Source of the DNA: CAYSBE01 sp046309355
Lineage (GTDB): Bacteria > Bacteroidota > Bacteroidia > UKL13-3
NCBI GenBank assembly: GCA_046309355.1
Contig: JBKCPL010000016.1
Location: 1 to 28,630 of the forward strand
Direction of reading: 5' to 3'
Length of the DNA: 28,630 nucleotides
The notes under the pieces were generated by a model. The model had not been told where the DNA came from, did not search any database, and saw only the letters and a list, made by a program, of their open reading frames with translations. A program made the position numbers and the translations under genes. This document shows, in pieces, positions 1 to 7,981 of this stretch (its first letter is position 1; each line of letters begins with the position of its first letter).

Positions 1-1104
1 GGAACATTTAATTACAGTATCCCATTAACCGGAGGTTGCGGAACCGTATCGGCAACCGGAACAATTACTGTAACGCCCGACAACACGACAAGTGCAGCAT
101 CATCTACACCAACCATTTGTATCAATAACGCCCTCACGACCATCATACATACCACCACAGGCGCAACCGGTATCGGCACACCCACCGGCTTACCTTCAGG
201 CGTGAGTGCAACGTTCAACTCAGACACGATACGCATCAGCGGCACACCTACTGCATCAGGAACATTTAATTACAGTATCCCATTAACAGGAGGATGCGGC
301 AGTATAAACGCGACAGGAACAATTACTGTCACGCCCGACAACACCACAAGCGCAGCATCAAGCACACCAACCATTTGTATCAATAACGCCCTCACGACCA
401 TCACGCATACCACTACAGGCGCAACCGGCATCGGCACACCTACCGGCTTACCTGCAGGCGTGAGTGCAACGTTCAACTCAGATACGATACGCATCAGCGG
501 CACACCTACCGCGTCAGGAACATTTAATTACAGTATACCATTAACCGGAGGTTGTGGAACCGTATCGGCAACCGGAACAATCACTGTAACGCCTGACAAC
601 ACGACAAGCGCAGTATCATCTACACCGACATTGTGTATTAACACTTCGTTGGCAACCATCACGCATACCACGACAGGTGCAACCGGCATCGGCACAGCCA
701 CCGGCTTACCTTCAGGCGTGAGTGCAGCGTTCAGTTCAGATACCATACGCATCAGCGGCACACCTACAGCATCCGGAACATTTAATTACAGCATCCCATT
801 AACCGGAGGTTGCGGAACCGTAAACGCTACCGGCACGATTAACGTTAATCCTGAAAATACAGTAACAGTAGCATCCTCTACACCGATAGTATGTACAAAC
901 ACTTCCATTGACAATATCACTCACATCACAACAGGCGCAACCGCCATAGGAACACCTACCGGCTTACCGAGTGGTGTATCTGCTTTATTTAACTCTGATA
1001 CAATCACCATTAGCGGTACACCCACTGTATCAGGTGCGTTCAGCTACGTCATAACACTAACAGGTGGCTGTGGAAGTGTTAATGCCGTTGGAACAATACG
1101 TGTT
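1..1104 (+). repeat. Tandem 258-bp (86-codon) repeats, four full units plus a partial fifth
   Basis: Units begin at 1, 259, 517 and 775, each with GGAACATTTAATTAC, and a degenerate fifth begins at 1033. The period is exactly 258 bp, so the frame is kept. Units 1 and 2 differ at about 5 of 86 residues. Units 1-3 also look very alike at the DNA level, with scattered, often silent changes. Unit 4 and the partial unit 5, nearest the C-terminal domain, are clearly more divergent. The array continues upstream out of the window. Confidence 0.97.
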
Positions 1105-1434
1105 AAAGAGTATACGAATGATGTGGATTGTAGAGGATTTTTTATCCCAGAAGCCTTCTCTCCGAACGGTGATGGGATTAATGATTTCTTCGAAATTGTA
1201 GGGATACAAAAATATCCTAACAATGAACTTACAATTGTGAACCGATGGGGCAACAAAGTGTATGAAACTAAAGGCTATAAAAATGATTGGGATGGAAGTA
1301 ATCAGAACGGGCTATCCATTTCAGACAGGGAATTGCCGGTGGGGACATATTTTTATGTGCTGGATTTGGGAGCTGAAGTTCCTATAGATGATCGGTATAA
1401 AAAAGGGTATATATATTTAAGTAGAAAAAAATAA
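1..1434 (+). CDS. Repetitive secreted adhesin-like protein with T9SS type B sorting domain (5' truncated)
   Basis: The reading frame is open from the first base, so the N-terminus lies outside the window; 477 residues are visible. Residues 1-344 are four tandem 86-residue units, with a fifth partial unit to about residue 368. The units are Thr/Gly/Ser-rich beta-sandwich sequence of Ig/PKD-like character. Each full unit has two conserved cysteines (unit residues 13 and 40) that could form a disulfide. Residues about 380-477 match the gliding motility-associated C-terminal domain (CHU_C, TIGR04131/PF13585): FIPEAFSPNGDGINDFF, then NRWGNKVYE, a WDG motif and PVGTYFYVL. In Bacteroidota this domain marks type B cargo of the type IX secretion system, so the protein is probably exported and cell-surface or released. 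The repeats suggest an adhesin or stalk; ligand unknown. The following PorP/SprF-like and PorE-like genes are the usual neighbours of such cargo. The GTG at 202 is only an internal codon. Confidence 0.9.
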   Translation, partial: GTFNYSIPLTGGCGTVSATGTITVTPDNTTSAASSTPTICINNALTTIIHTTTGATGIGTPTGLPSGVSATFNSDTIRISGTPTASGTFNYSIPLTGGCGSINATGTITVTPDNTTSAASSTPTICINNALTTITHTTTGATGIGTPTGLPAGVSATFNSDTIRISGTPTASGTFNYSIPLTGGCGTVSATGTITVTPDNTTSAVSSTPTLCINTSLATITHTTTGATGIGTATGLPSGVSAAFSSDTIRISGTPTASGTFNYSIPLTGGCGTVNATGTINVNPENTVTVASSTPIVCTNTSIDNITHITTGATAIGTPTGLPSGVSALFNSDTITISGTPTVSGAFSYVITLTGGCGSVNAVGTIRVKEYTNDVDCRGFFIPEAFSPNGDGINDFFEIVGIQKYPNNELTIVNRWGNKVYETKGYKNDWDGSNQNGLSISDRELPVGTYFYVLDLGAEVPIDDRYKKGYIYLSRKK

Positions 1435-1482
1435 GTAGAGTGTGATACAGATAATCGTTTGGGGCGCTCAAATAAGAAGGCT

Positions 1483-2415
1483 ATGAAAAAGTTGATATTA
1501 GTGGTCATGTGTATTGGTTCAATATGGACTTGCTATGCTCAGCAGATCCCAATGTTTACTCACTACATGTTCAACACATTGGCTATAAATCCGGCCTACG
1601 CAGGAACAAGAGATGCACTAACTATAACAGGTCTTCATCGAAAGCAGTGGGTAGCATTTGACGGAGCTCCTCTTACACAAACATTGACCGTACATACGCC
1701 TGCGATGAATAATAAAATAGGTTTGGGATTGTCTGTAGTTAATGATGTAATTGGCCCTTTGCGGCAAACAGCTGTTCATGGTGATTACGCATACAGATTA
1801 CAAATAAATAAGAAAGTAAGATTATCATTAGGCTTAAAAGCCGGAATCAATGTTTTTCAGGCAAATTTAAATGACCTTGCTACTGTTCAGGATAACGATC
1901 CTGCTTTTGCCAGCAACGTACAAAGCAGAATTTTACCCAATTTTGGATTTGGTGCATATTATTACAGCGATAAATGGTATGTAGGGGTATCGGCCCCTAA
2001 ACTTTTTGAAAATAATTTTGAGGCTGACAACGGCAAAAGCTCAATCACCAGAACTGAACGCGAAGAAAGACATTATTTTGCAATTGCCGGTTGGATAATG
2101 GACTTGTCAAAGGAGTGGAAATTTAGGCCCACTACGTTTATTAAAGTAGTAGAATCGGCACCGCTTACAGCAGACCTAAGTGCTTTTTTTGTTTACCGCG
2201 AAAAAATTGAACTCGGTGGAATGTTCAGAACAGGAGATGCCGTGGGTTTATTGCTTGGTATATATATCACTCCTCAACTACGTTTTGGATACAGCTACGA
2301 TTGGTCATATATTAATAGCACGATGATATATAATAAAGGTTCGCACGAAATAATGCTGTGTTACGATTTTATTTATAAAGACAAAGCTAAAGTACATTCG
2401 CCACGTTATTTTTAA
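1483..2415 (+). CDS. PorP/SprF family type IX secretion-associated outer-membrane protein
   Basis: A 310-residue protein. The start is placed at ATG 1483 because it gives a good signal peptide (MKKLILVVMC..., probable cut after CYA, residue 19). The frame also extends to a TTG at 1459, which would add a charged leader before it. After cleavage the sequence runs QQIPMFTHYMFNTLAINPAYAG, the hallmark N-terminus of the PorP/SprF family (TIGR03519), followed by alternating beta-strand segments typical of a membrane barrel. In gliding and T9SS bacteria these barrels help secrete or anchor CHU_C-type cargo at the outer membrane, often working with PorE. It lies 48 bp after the adhesin-like gene, and its stop overlaps the next start (TAATG), so the three genes are probably one operon. 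It is inferred to serve the upstream protein specifically. Confidence 0.9.
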   Translation: MKKLILVVMCIGSIWTCYAQQIPMFTHYMFNTLAINPAYAGTRDALTITGLHRKQWVAFDGAPLTQTLTVHTPAMNNKIGLGLSVVNDVIGPLRQTAVHGDYAYRLQINKKVRLSLGLKAGINVFQANLNDLATVQDNDPAFASNVQSRILPNFGFGAYYYSDKWYVGVSAPKLFENNFEADNGKSSITRTEREERHYFAIAGWIMDLSKEWKFRPTTFIKVVESAPLTADLSAFFVYREKIELGGMFRTGDAVGLLLGIYITPQLRFGYSYDWSYINSTMIYNKGSHEIMLCYDFIYKDKAKVHSPRYF

Positions 2416-4664
2416 TGGATATGAAAAGATTTGTGCATGTATATAGAATATCAAACGTAATCATTTTAGCTGTTGTATTATTTGCGCTCGATGTACGTGC
2501 ACAGAAATCGGATAGGGAAACGTTAGCGGACAAATATTTTGACCAGTTCTCCTATGTGAAGGCCATTAATGAGTACGAATCAGTAAAACAACTCAGCATA
2601 CAAGGTTTTCGAAATTTGGCATTGGCATACAGGCGTATAAATCAACTCGAGAAAAGCAGAGAAACTTTTGAGAAATTTATAAATAGTAGTGAGGCTTCCG
2701 CAGAAGACATGTTCGACTATGCAACTGTATTAAGGATGAACGGAGATTATGATAAAAGTCTGGATTGGCTAGACAAGTTTATAAAAGCTAAACCGGATGA
2801 TAACAGAGCTAAAATTTATGCCCGATCATCTATAATAATACCAAAACTGCTTAAAGATGAAGGCAGATATAACATCACGCATTTAAACATAAATACAAAT
2901 GACCAGGATTTTGGCACAGCGTATTACATGAATAAAGTTGTGTTTGCGTCTACTCGAGAGGATGCGAACTTAATTAAGAGAATTTATAATTGGAACGAAA
3001 GACCTTACCTCAATTTATACGTATCAGAATTCAATGCAGATATGGAATTGAAACGACCTAAACAATTCCGTAAGCAATTAAATAAAAAGTTGCATGAAGG
3101 GCCGGCTGCTTTTACGGCTGATGGTTCTATGATGGCGTTCACCCGAAATAACTATGAAGAGAGATCGTCAGATAAATCAATAAAATTTGAAATCTATTTT
3201 TGTAAACGAAATACAAAAGGTGAATGGGAAATGGCAGAATCATTCAAACTGAACAACAAAGATTATAACATAGGACATCCCTGGCTATCATCAAACGGAC
3301 GTATCATGTACTTTAGCAGTGACATGCCAGGTGGATTCGGGAAGTCTGATCTGTACCGCATCAGCAGAACATCCGATGGCAGTTGGGGAGATGCAATAAA
3401 TCTTGGACCAACTATTAATACTGAGTCGGATGAGATGTTTCCCTTTTATCACGAAGAAACAGGCGTTCTGTTTTTTGCCAGCAATGGTCATATAGGATTA
3501 GGCGGGTTAGATATTTATTCATCACCAGACTTGGGTAATGGCAGGTTTCAGCAAGTAACCAATGTAGGAACACCATTAAATACCCGATTTGATGATTTTG
3601 CCATTATTCTTGACGCGAATTTGCAACAGGGTTTCTTCTCATCTAATAGGGAAGGTGGTAAAGGGGATGATGATATTTATGCTTTAGACGTATTAATACC
3701 CTTCGACACAGGGAAAAGAATAATCGGCATAGCAAAAGATATACACGGCAATAGACTGCCGGAAACAACCGTATCTTTATTCGATACAAATGGTGTATTG
3801 ATACAGTCGGTAACAACAACTCAGAATGGTTCATTCAGATTTAATGTAGAGTCGGACGCTGAATATAATCTGCTTGGACATAAAGAGAATTATATAGACG
3901 GCACCAATACTGCTAATACGAAGTCTAAACGTGATGAGGTTATGGCCGATTTAATACTCGGTAAAGATTCTGCTGTTGCACTATATACTTTGGTAAAAGA
4001 TGCTAAAACAGGAATGCCTCTAGCCGGAGCTCAAATCATTATTGTGGATAATACTACTAATGAAGAATTTAGTGCTTCATTGACTGAAGTATCAGGAGAT
4101 TTGATTAAAGTAATTAATAATAAAAGCATAGCAGATAGCATTTCCTTCAAAATTTCATTGAGCAAGAATGGATACATGGATAAAACATTTATGTTTAATC
4201 ATGTCATACAAAAGCCCGGCATTATTCCCGTTGTACTAACTATGAACGAAAAGTTGACAGACCTTGCTCAAATTATTGAGGTTAACCCCATACGTTTTGA
4301 CTGGAATAAGTTTGCAATCAGACCTGATGCGGCCATCGAGTTGGATAAGATTGCTAAATTGCTTAACGAGTACCCCGATATGATGATAGAGTTGGTTTCC
4401 CATACCGATTGCAGAGGTACTGCAACTTACAATAAGCGATTGTCCGATAAACGTGCGAAGGCTTCGGCCCAGTATCTTCAATCAAAAATTACCAGACCCA
4501 AGAGAGTTATTTACAGAGGTTATGGTGAATTAAGTCCATTGAGTGATTGTGGGTGTAAGGATGATGTATTCGAAACCTGTACCGAAGACGATCATCAAAA
4601 AAACAGAAGAACTGAGTATAGAATCATTACAATAGGTGCACCTTCTGTAGATCTAAAAAATTAA
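2415..4664 (+). CDS. PorE-like protein: TPR, beta-propeller, carboxypeptidase-regulatory-like and OmpA domains
   Basis: 749 residues with a signal peptide (MKRFVHVYRISNVIILAV..., probable cut after VRA, residue 29). ATG 2415 overlaps the stop of the PorP-like gene; an in-frame ATG at 2421 is an equally good start. Domain order: TPR-like helices about 35-135, a PD40/WD40-like propeller about 150-425 (blade motifs such as MYFSSDMPGGFG and GFFSSNREGG), CRD-like folds about 436-510 and possibly 525-610, and an OmpA-like C-terminal domain about 624-740. The OmpA domain keeps Asp665 and Arg680, spaced 15 residues apart like the pair that binds diaminopimelate in peptidoglycan-binding OmpA domains. 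This is the domain order of Porphyromonas PorE, a T9SS component tethering outer-membrane parts to peptidoglycan. No lipobox is seen. Probable role: periplasmic anchor for the adjacent PorP-like barrel and its cargo. Confidence 0.88.
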   Translation: MDMKRFVHVYRISNVIILAVVLFALDVRAQKSDRETLADKYFDQFSYVKAINEYESVKQLSIQGFRNLALAYRRINQLEKSRETFEKFINSSEASAEDMFDYATVLRMNGDYDKSLDWLDKFIKAKPDDNRAKIYARSSIIIPKLLKDEGRYNITHLNINTNDQDFGTAYYMNKVVFASTREDANLIKRIYNWNERPYLNLYVSEFNADMELKRPKQFRKQLNKKLHEGPAAFTADGSMMAFTRNNYEERSSDKSIKFEIYFCKRNTKGEWEMAESFKLNNKDYNIGHPWLSSNGRIMYFSSDMPGGFGKSDLYRISRTSDGSWGDAINLGPTINTESDEMFPFYHEETGVLFFASNGHIGLGGLDIYSSPDLGNGRFQQVTNVGTPLNTRFDDFAIILDANLQQGFFSSNREGGKGDDDIYALDVLIPFDTGKRIIGIAKDIHGNRLPETTVSLFDTNGVLIQSVTTTQNGSFRFNVESDAEYNLLGHKENYIDGTNTANTKSKRDEVMADLILGKDSAVALYTLVKDAKTGMPLAGAQIIIVDNTTNEEFSASLTEVSGDLIKVINNKSIADSISFKISLSKNGYMDKTFMFNHVIQKPGIIPVVLTMNEKLTDLAQIIEVNPIRFDWNKFAIRPDAAIELDKIAKLLNEYPDMMIELVSHTDCRGTATYNKRLSDKRAKASAQYLQSKITRPKRVIYRGYGELSPLSDCGCKDDVFETCTEDDHQKNRRTEYRIITIGAPSVDLKN

Positions 4665-4791
4665 AATCGGGGGTACTTTGCTCTATGAAATACATACGTT
4701 ACCCATGTGTACTAATCGGGTTATTTTAGAGCAACAAATACAGTTTTAACTGAGTAGTAGGCTATTCGCAATTTGCATGTATTTTCGCAGC
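4665..4791. other. 127-bp gap with long-range inverted repeat upstream of purB
   Basis: No gene is supported here. TTGCTCTA at 4678-4685 and TAGAGCAA at 4727-4734 are perfect inverted copies 41 nt apart. They enclose almost exactly a 14-codon ATG-to-TAG frame (4685-4729) that lacks other support. The role is unknown. Confidence 0.4.
4780..4787 (+). promoter_or_regulatory. Possible -7 element of purB (TATTTTCG)
   Basis: One mismatch from the Bacteroidota -7 consensus TAnnTTTG, ending 4 nt before ATG 4792. If used, the mRNA would be nearly leaderless. No convincing -33 TTTG is seen at the expected distance. Confidence 0.35.
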
Positions 4792-6138
4792 ATGGAATTA
4801 TCACCCCTCACAGCTATATCACCCATTGACGGACGTTATCATAAAACTACCGTGTCACTGTCGGCTTATTTTTCAGAATATGCATTGATGCAGTACCGAA
4901 CGTTGATCGAAATTGAGTATTTCATTGCTTTGGCTGAATGGCCCTTGCCTCAATTAAAAGGCAAAGTAAGTGCAGGACACAAGGCACAGTTACGCAGTAT
5001 TTATCTGAACTTTAACGAATCCGATGCCCAGCGTATAAAAACCATTGAGCAAACTACCAACCATGACGTTAAAGCAGTAGAGTATTTCATAAAAGAAAAA
5101 CTTCATACCTGCGGTCTCGATAAATGGACCGAGTTTATACATTTCGGACTTACCTCACAGGATATTAATAATACCGCTATACCATTGGCACTTAAAGATG
5201 CCATGTTACAGGTCATTATTCCACACATTCAGCAAATAACTGATAAGCTAAACCAGTTAGCCAAAGACTGGAAGAAGGTTCCTATGCTAGCCCGCACTCA
5301 CGGACAACCGGCTTCACCAACTAAATTGGGGAAAGAAATATTGGTGTTTGTAGAGCGCCTGCAGATACAACTAGACAACCTAAAATTAATCCCCTATGCA
5401 GCTAAGTTTGGTGGTGCTACAGGAAACTTTAATGCGCACCATATCGCTTTCCCTAAAATAAAATGGGTGGAGTTTGCCAATCGCTTTTTAACTCATTTAG
5501 GACTTACGCGTTCGCAGTATACTACACAAATCGAGCATTACGACCAGCTGGCTGCGTTATTGGATGCTTCAAAGCGCATCAATACTATTTTAATTGATCT
5601 AAGTCGTGATATGTGGCAGTATATTTCAATGGATTATTTTAAGCAGCAACTCAAAAAAGGGGAGGTAGGCTCATCGGCTATGCCACATAAGGTTAATCCA
5701 ATTGATTTTGAGAATGCCGAAGGTAATTTAGGCATAGCCAATGCGTTATTCGAATATTTGTCTGCCAAGCTACCCATATCTAGGTTGCAGCGCGATTTAA
5801 CTGACTCTACTGTACTTAGAAATGTTGGCGTACCATACGCTCATATGCTCATTGCGCTTACCAGTTTACAAAAAGGATTAGCAAAGGTAGTGCTAAATGA
5901 ACAGGCACTGCATAACGATTTGGAAGCCAACTGGGCTGTAGTGGCAGAGGCTATTCAAACCGTATTACGCAGAGAAGGATATCCTAAGCCCTATGAAGCG
6001 CTGAAAGAGTTAACCCGTACCAATAAAAAAATATCTGCTAGGGAAATATCACAATTCATTGACAAACTAAAGGTATCAGCCAAAGTGAAGGCAGAATTGA
6101 AAAAGATTACACCACATAATTATACGGGCGTATATTGA
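4792..6138 (+). CDS. purB: Adenylosuccinate lyase
   Basis: 448 residues from ATG 4792. An in-frame ATG at 4777 adds five residues, but MELSPLTAISPIDGRY matches the known N-terminus of the long (E. coli-type) PurB, so 4792 is preferred. The enzyme removes fumarate from SAICAR and from adenylosuccinate in purine and AMP synthesis, in the cytoplasm. Visible motifs of the fumarase/aspartase fold: TTNHDVKAVEY, LTSQDINNTA, ARTHGQPASPTKLGKE with the general-acid His, and the family signature loop GSSAMPHKVNPIDFEN carrying the catalytic Ser (about residues 294-308). Length is close to the roughly 456 residues of E. coli PurB, and the region after the signature loop (SEGNLG-like, RDLTDSTVLRN) also matches that subtype. 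It stands alone, convergent with pntB. Confidence 0.97.
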   Translation: MELSPLTAISPIDGRYHKTTVSLSAYFSEYALMQYRTLIEIEYFIALAEWPLPQLKGKVSAGHKAQLRSIYLNFNESDAQRIKTIEQTTNHDVKAVEYFIKEKLHTCGLDKWTEFIHFGLTSQDINNTAIPLALKDAMLQVIIPHIQQITDKLNQLAKDWKKVPMLARTHGQPASPTKLGKEILVFVERLQIQLDNLKLIPYAAKFGGATGNFNAHHIAFPKIKWVEFANRFLTHLGLTRSQYTTQIEHYDQLAALLDASKRINTILIDLSRDMWQYISMDYFKQQLKKGEVGSSAMPHKVNPIDFENAEGNLGIANALFEYLSAKLPISRLQRDLTDSTVLRNVGVPYAHMLIALTSLQKGLAKVVLNEQALHNDLEANWAVVAEAIQTVLRREGYPKPYEALKELTRTNKKISAREISQFIDKLKVSAKVKAELKKITPHNYTGVY

Positions 6139-6141
6139 TTC

Positions 6142-6170
6142 AGAATAGAATCTTGCAACTATTCTTCTTT
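6142..6170 (+). terminator. Weak hairpin after purB
   Basis: AGAATAG (6142-6148) and CTATTCT (6159-6165) form a 7-bp stem with a 10-nt loop, followed by the T-rich TCTTT. The stem is A/T-rich, so this is only a possible intrinsic terminator between convergent purB and pntB. Confidence 0.35.
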
Positions 6171-6206
6171 GTCACAATTAGCTTAGATACATAGCGCAAT
6201 GAGATA

Positions 6207-7637
6207 CTACAATGATTTTATTTCGTTCACCAACTCGGTCAACGCTTTTTTAGCATCACCAAAAAGCATACTTGTTTTAGGTCGGTAAAATAATTCATTT
6301 TCAATACCTGCATAGCCCGCTTTCATTGATCGTTTGTTTACAATGACGTTGCTTGCATTTTCTACTTCCAGTATCGGCATTCCGTAAATAGGCGATGAAG
6401 GATCCGTTTTAGCGGCAGGGTTTACTACATCATTTGCTCCAACAACCAAGACCACATCAGTGGTTGTAAATTCCGGATTAATTTCCTCCATTTCTACCAG
6501 CTTATCGTAGCTAACATTGCTTTCGGCCAGCAACACATTCATGTGCCCCGGCATACGTCCTGCAACAGGATGAATAGCGTACTTTACTTCTACGCCTTCT
6601 TTTTCAAGCTGCTCTTCCAGTTCGTGCACCACATGCTGAGCCTGAGCTACTGCAAGGCCATAACCGGGAACAATAATTACTTTTTTGGCATACCGCATCA
6701 GTATGGCTGCATCGCTGGCTTTCACTTCCTTGATGGTTCCCTGAATACCGGAACCAGCTACAGCACTTCCACTACTACCACCGCCTCCAAAATTACCTAT
6801 AATAACATTTAGCAATGAGCGGTTCATCGCATTACACATCACAATAGTTAATATGGTTCCCGCACTGCCTACCAATACACCACCAATCAGCATTACTTTA
6901 TTGTCGTACAAAAATCCGCCACAAGCAGCAGCTACACCTGTAAACGAGTTGAGAAGCGAGATAACTACAGGCATATCGGCCCCGCCAATAGGCATTACAA
7001 AGAACACACCGTATACAAAGGATATGGCCAATAAAATATAAAATTCCTCCACAAACTCTTCCGAATTTAGCCCAGCAATGTCATAACTCAGGTAGGCAAT
7101 GACCGCAAGTATGGCTATACTGATATACTGCTGAAACGGAAACGAAAAATCCTTAACCCGTCCGCTAAGTTTGCCCCAGGCTACAATACTGCCGGCAAAA
7201 GAAACAGAGCCAATGACCAATCCTGCAATAATGGTGATAAGAGTGCCTGTTAGTTTACCTCCATCATGTGCAAATACTTCAGCAGATAGTTCGTGTGTAA
7301 TATGTTGAAATTCGATGAGCGAGATAAGCATGGCACAGGCTCCGCCCATGCCATTGAATAAACTCACCATTTCGGGCATAGCTGTCATCTGTACGCGCTT
7401 GGCAGCCATCCATCCAACAACAGTTCCTAATGCAATACCTCCAAAAATAAAACCAAGGTTATGGAGATGCTCACCGTTTTTGGTATACAAAAATATAGTG
7501 GCAAAAATGGCAAGGGTCATTCCAAATGCTGCTATAAGATTACCCTTTCTGGCAGAAGCAGGATTACCTAATAGTTTTAATCCCAATATAAATGTGATGG
7601 ATGCAATCAGGTAACTAAGTTCGAGTATATGATTCAT
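6207..7637 (-). CDS. pntB: NAD(P) transhydrogenase subunit beta
   Basis: 476 residues from ATG 7637. The first half is a run of hydrophobic membrane helices (membrane domain II) with conserved Gly-rich stretches such as IGGADMPVVISLLNSFTG. The C-terminal part, from about residue 315, is domain III, which binds NADP(H): VIIVPGYGLAVAQAQ, HPVAGRMPGHMNVLLAE, VVLVVGANDVVNPAA, VNKRSMKAGYAG and the final LFGDAKKAL. Together with the two alpha pieces it couples proton re-entry to hydride transfer from NADH to NADP+, supplying NADPH. It is the last gene of the operon, 23 nt after pntA part 2. Sequence and gene order leave little doubt. Confidence 0.97.
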   Translation of the reverse strand: MNHILELSYLIASITFILGLKLLGNPASARKGNLIAAFGMTLAIFATIFLYTKNGEHLHNLGFIFGGIALGTVVGWMAAKRVQMTAMPEMVSLFNGMGGACAMLISLIEFQHITHELSAEVFAHDGGKLTGTLITIIAGLVIGSVSFAGSIVAWGKLSGRVKDFSFPFQQYISIAILAVIAYLSYDIAGLNSEEFVEEFYILLAISFVYGVFFVMPIGGADMPVVISLLNSFTGVAAACGGFLYDNKVMLIGGVLVGSAGTILTIVMCNAMNRSLLNVIIGNFGGGGSSGSAVAGSGIQGTIKEVKASDAAILMRYAKKVIIVPGYGLAVAQAQHVVHELEEQLEKEGVEVKYAIHPVAGRMPGHMNVLLAESNVSYDKLVEMEEINPEFTTTDVVLVVGANDVVNPAAKTDPSSPIYGMPILEVENASNVIVNKRSMKAGYAGIENELFYRPKTSMLFGDAKKALTELVNEIKSL

Positions 7638-7660
7638 GTGTTTTCGGTTAAGAGTAAAGA

Positions 7661-7969
7661 TTATTTACGTTTTTTAAACATTTCTAGCATACGGTCGGTT
7701 ACCACAAATCCACCAACTACATTCAAGGTTCCCAGCACAACTGCCAGAAAACCCAGTATAATGGCTAAAGTATTGTCGGGACTGGCTTCACCCATTACAA
7801 TAATGGAGCCTATAATAACCACCCCGTGAATGGCATTGGCTCCGCTCATTAGCGGTGTGTGCAATACCGATGGCACATGACCTATGAGTTCAACACCCAC
7901 AAAAATCATGAGCACAAGCAGGTATATTATTTCTTTATGTTCGGTTATAAAGGAGTGTATATTTTCCAT
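7661..7969 (-). CDS. NAD(P) transhydrogenase subunit alpha, part 2 (membrane segment)
   Basis: 102 residues, nearly all hydrophobic, with three or four predicted helices: IIYLLVLMIFVGVELIGHVP, the motif SVLHTPLMSGANAIHGVV, and two later Gly/Val-rich helices. This is the C-terminal membrane part of the alpha subunit, which in E. coli is fused to the NAD-binding domain but here is a separate gene, as in Rhodospirillum rubrum and many Bacteroidota (often named pntAB or pntA2). SGANAIHG is the conserved family motif. It starts 12 nt after the stop of the upstream gene and is surely co-transcribed and assembled with its neighbours. Confidence 0.95.
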   Translation of the reverse strand: MENIHSFITEHKEIIYLLVLMIFVGVELIGHVPSVLHTPLMSGANAIHGVVIIGSIIVMGEASPDNTLAIILGFLAVVLGTLNVVGGFVVTDRMLEMFKKRK

Positions 7970-7981
7970 ATGTATATGAGT

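Noticed and set aside
12..761. Three staggered 77-codon minus-strand frames inside the adhesin repeats (12-245, 270-503, 528-761)
   Set aside because: They recur exactly every 258 bp, as the repeats do, and follow from the repeated codons of the plus-strand gene; no promoter or start evidence.
1..1104. SprB-type repeats or a CRISPR array
   Set aside because: The units are in-frame coding repeats of 258 bp without spacers, and their sequence is not the SprB repeat pattern.
4685..4729. 14-codon frame MKYIRYPCVLIGLF before purB
   Set aside because: Too short to support as a gene, with no homologue recognised; kept only as a note on the inverted repeat.
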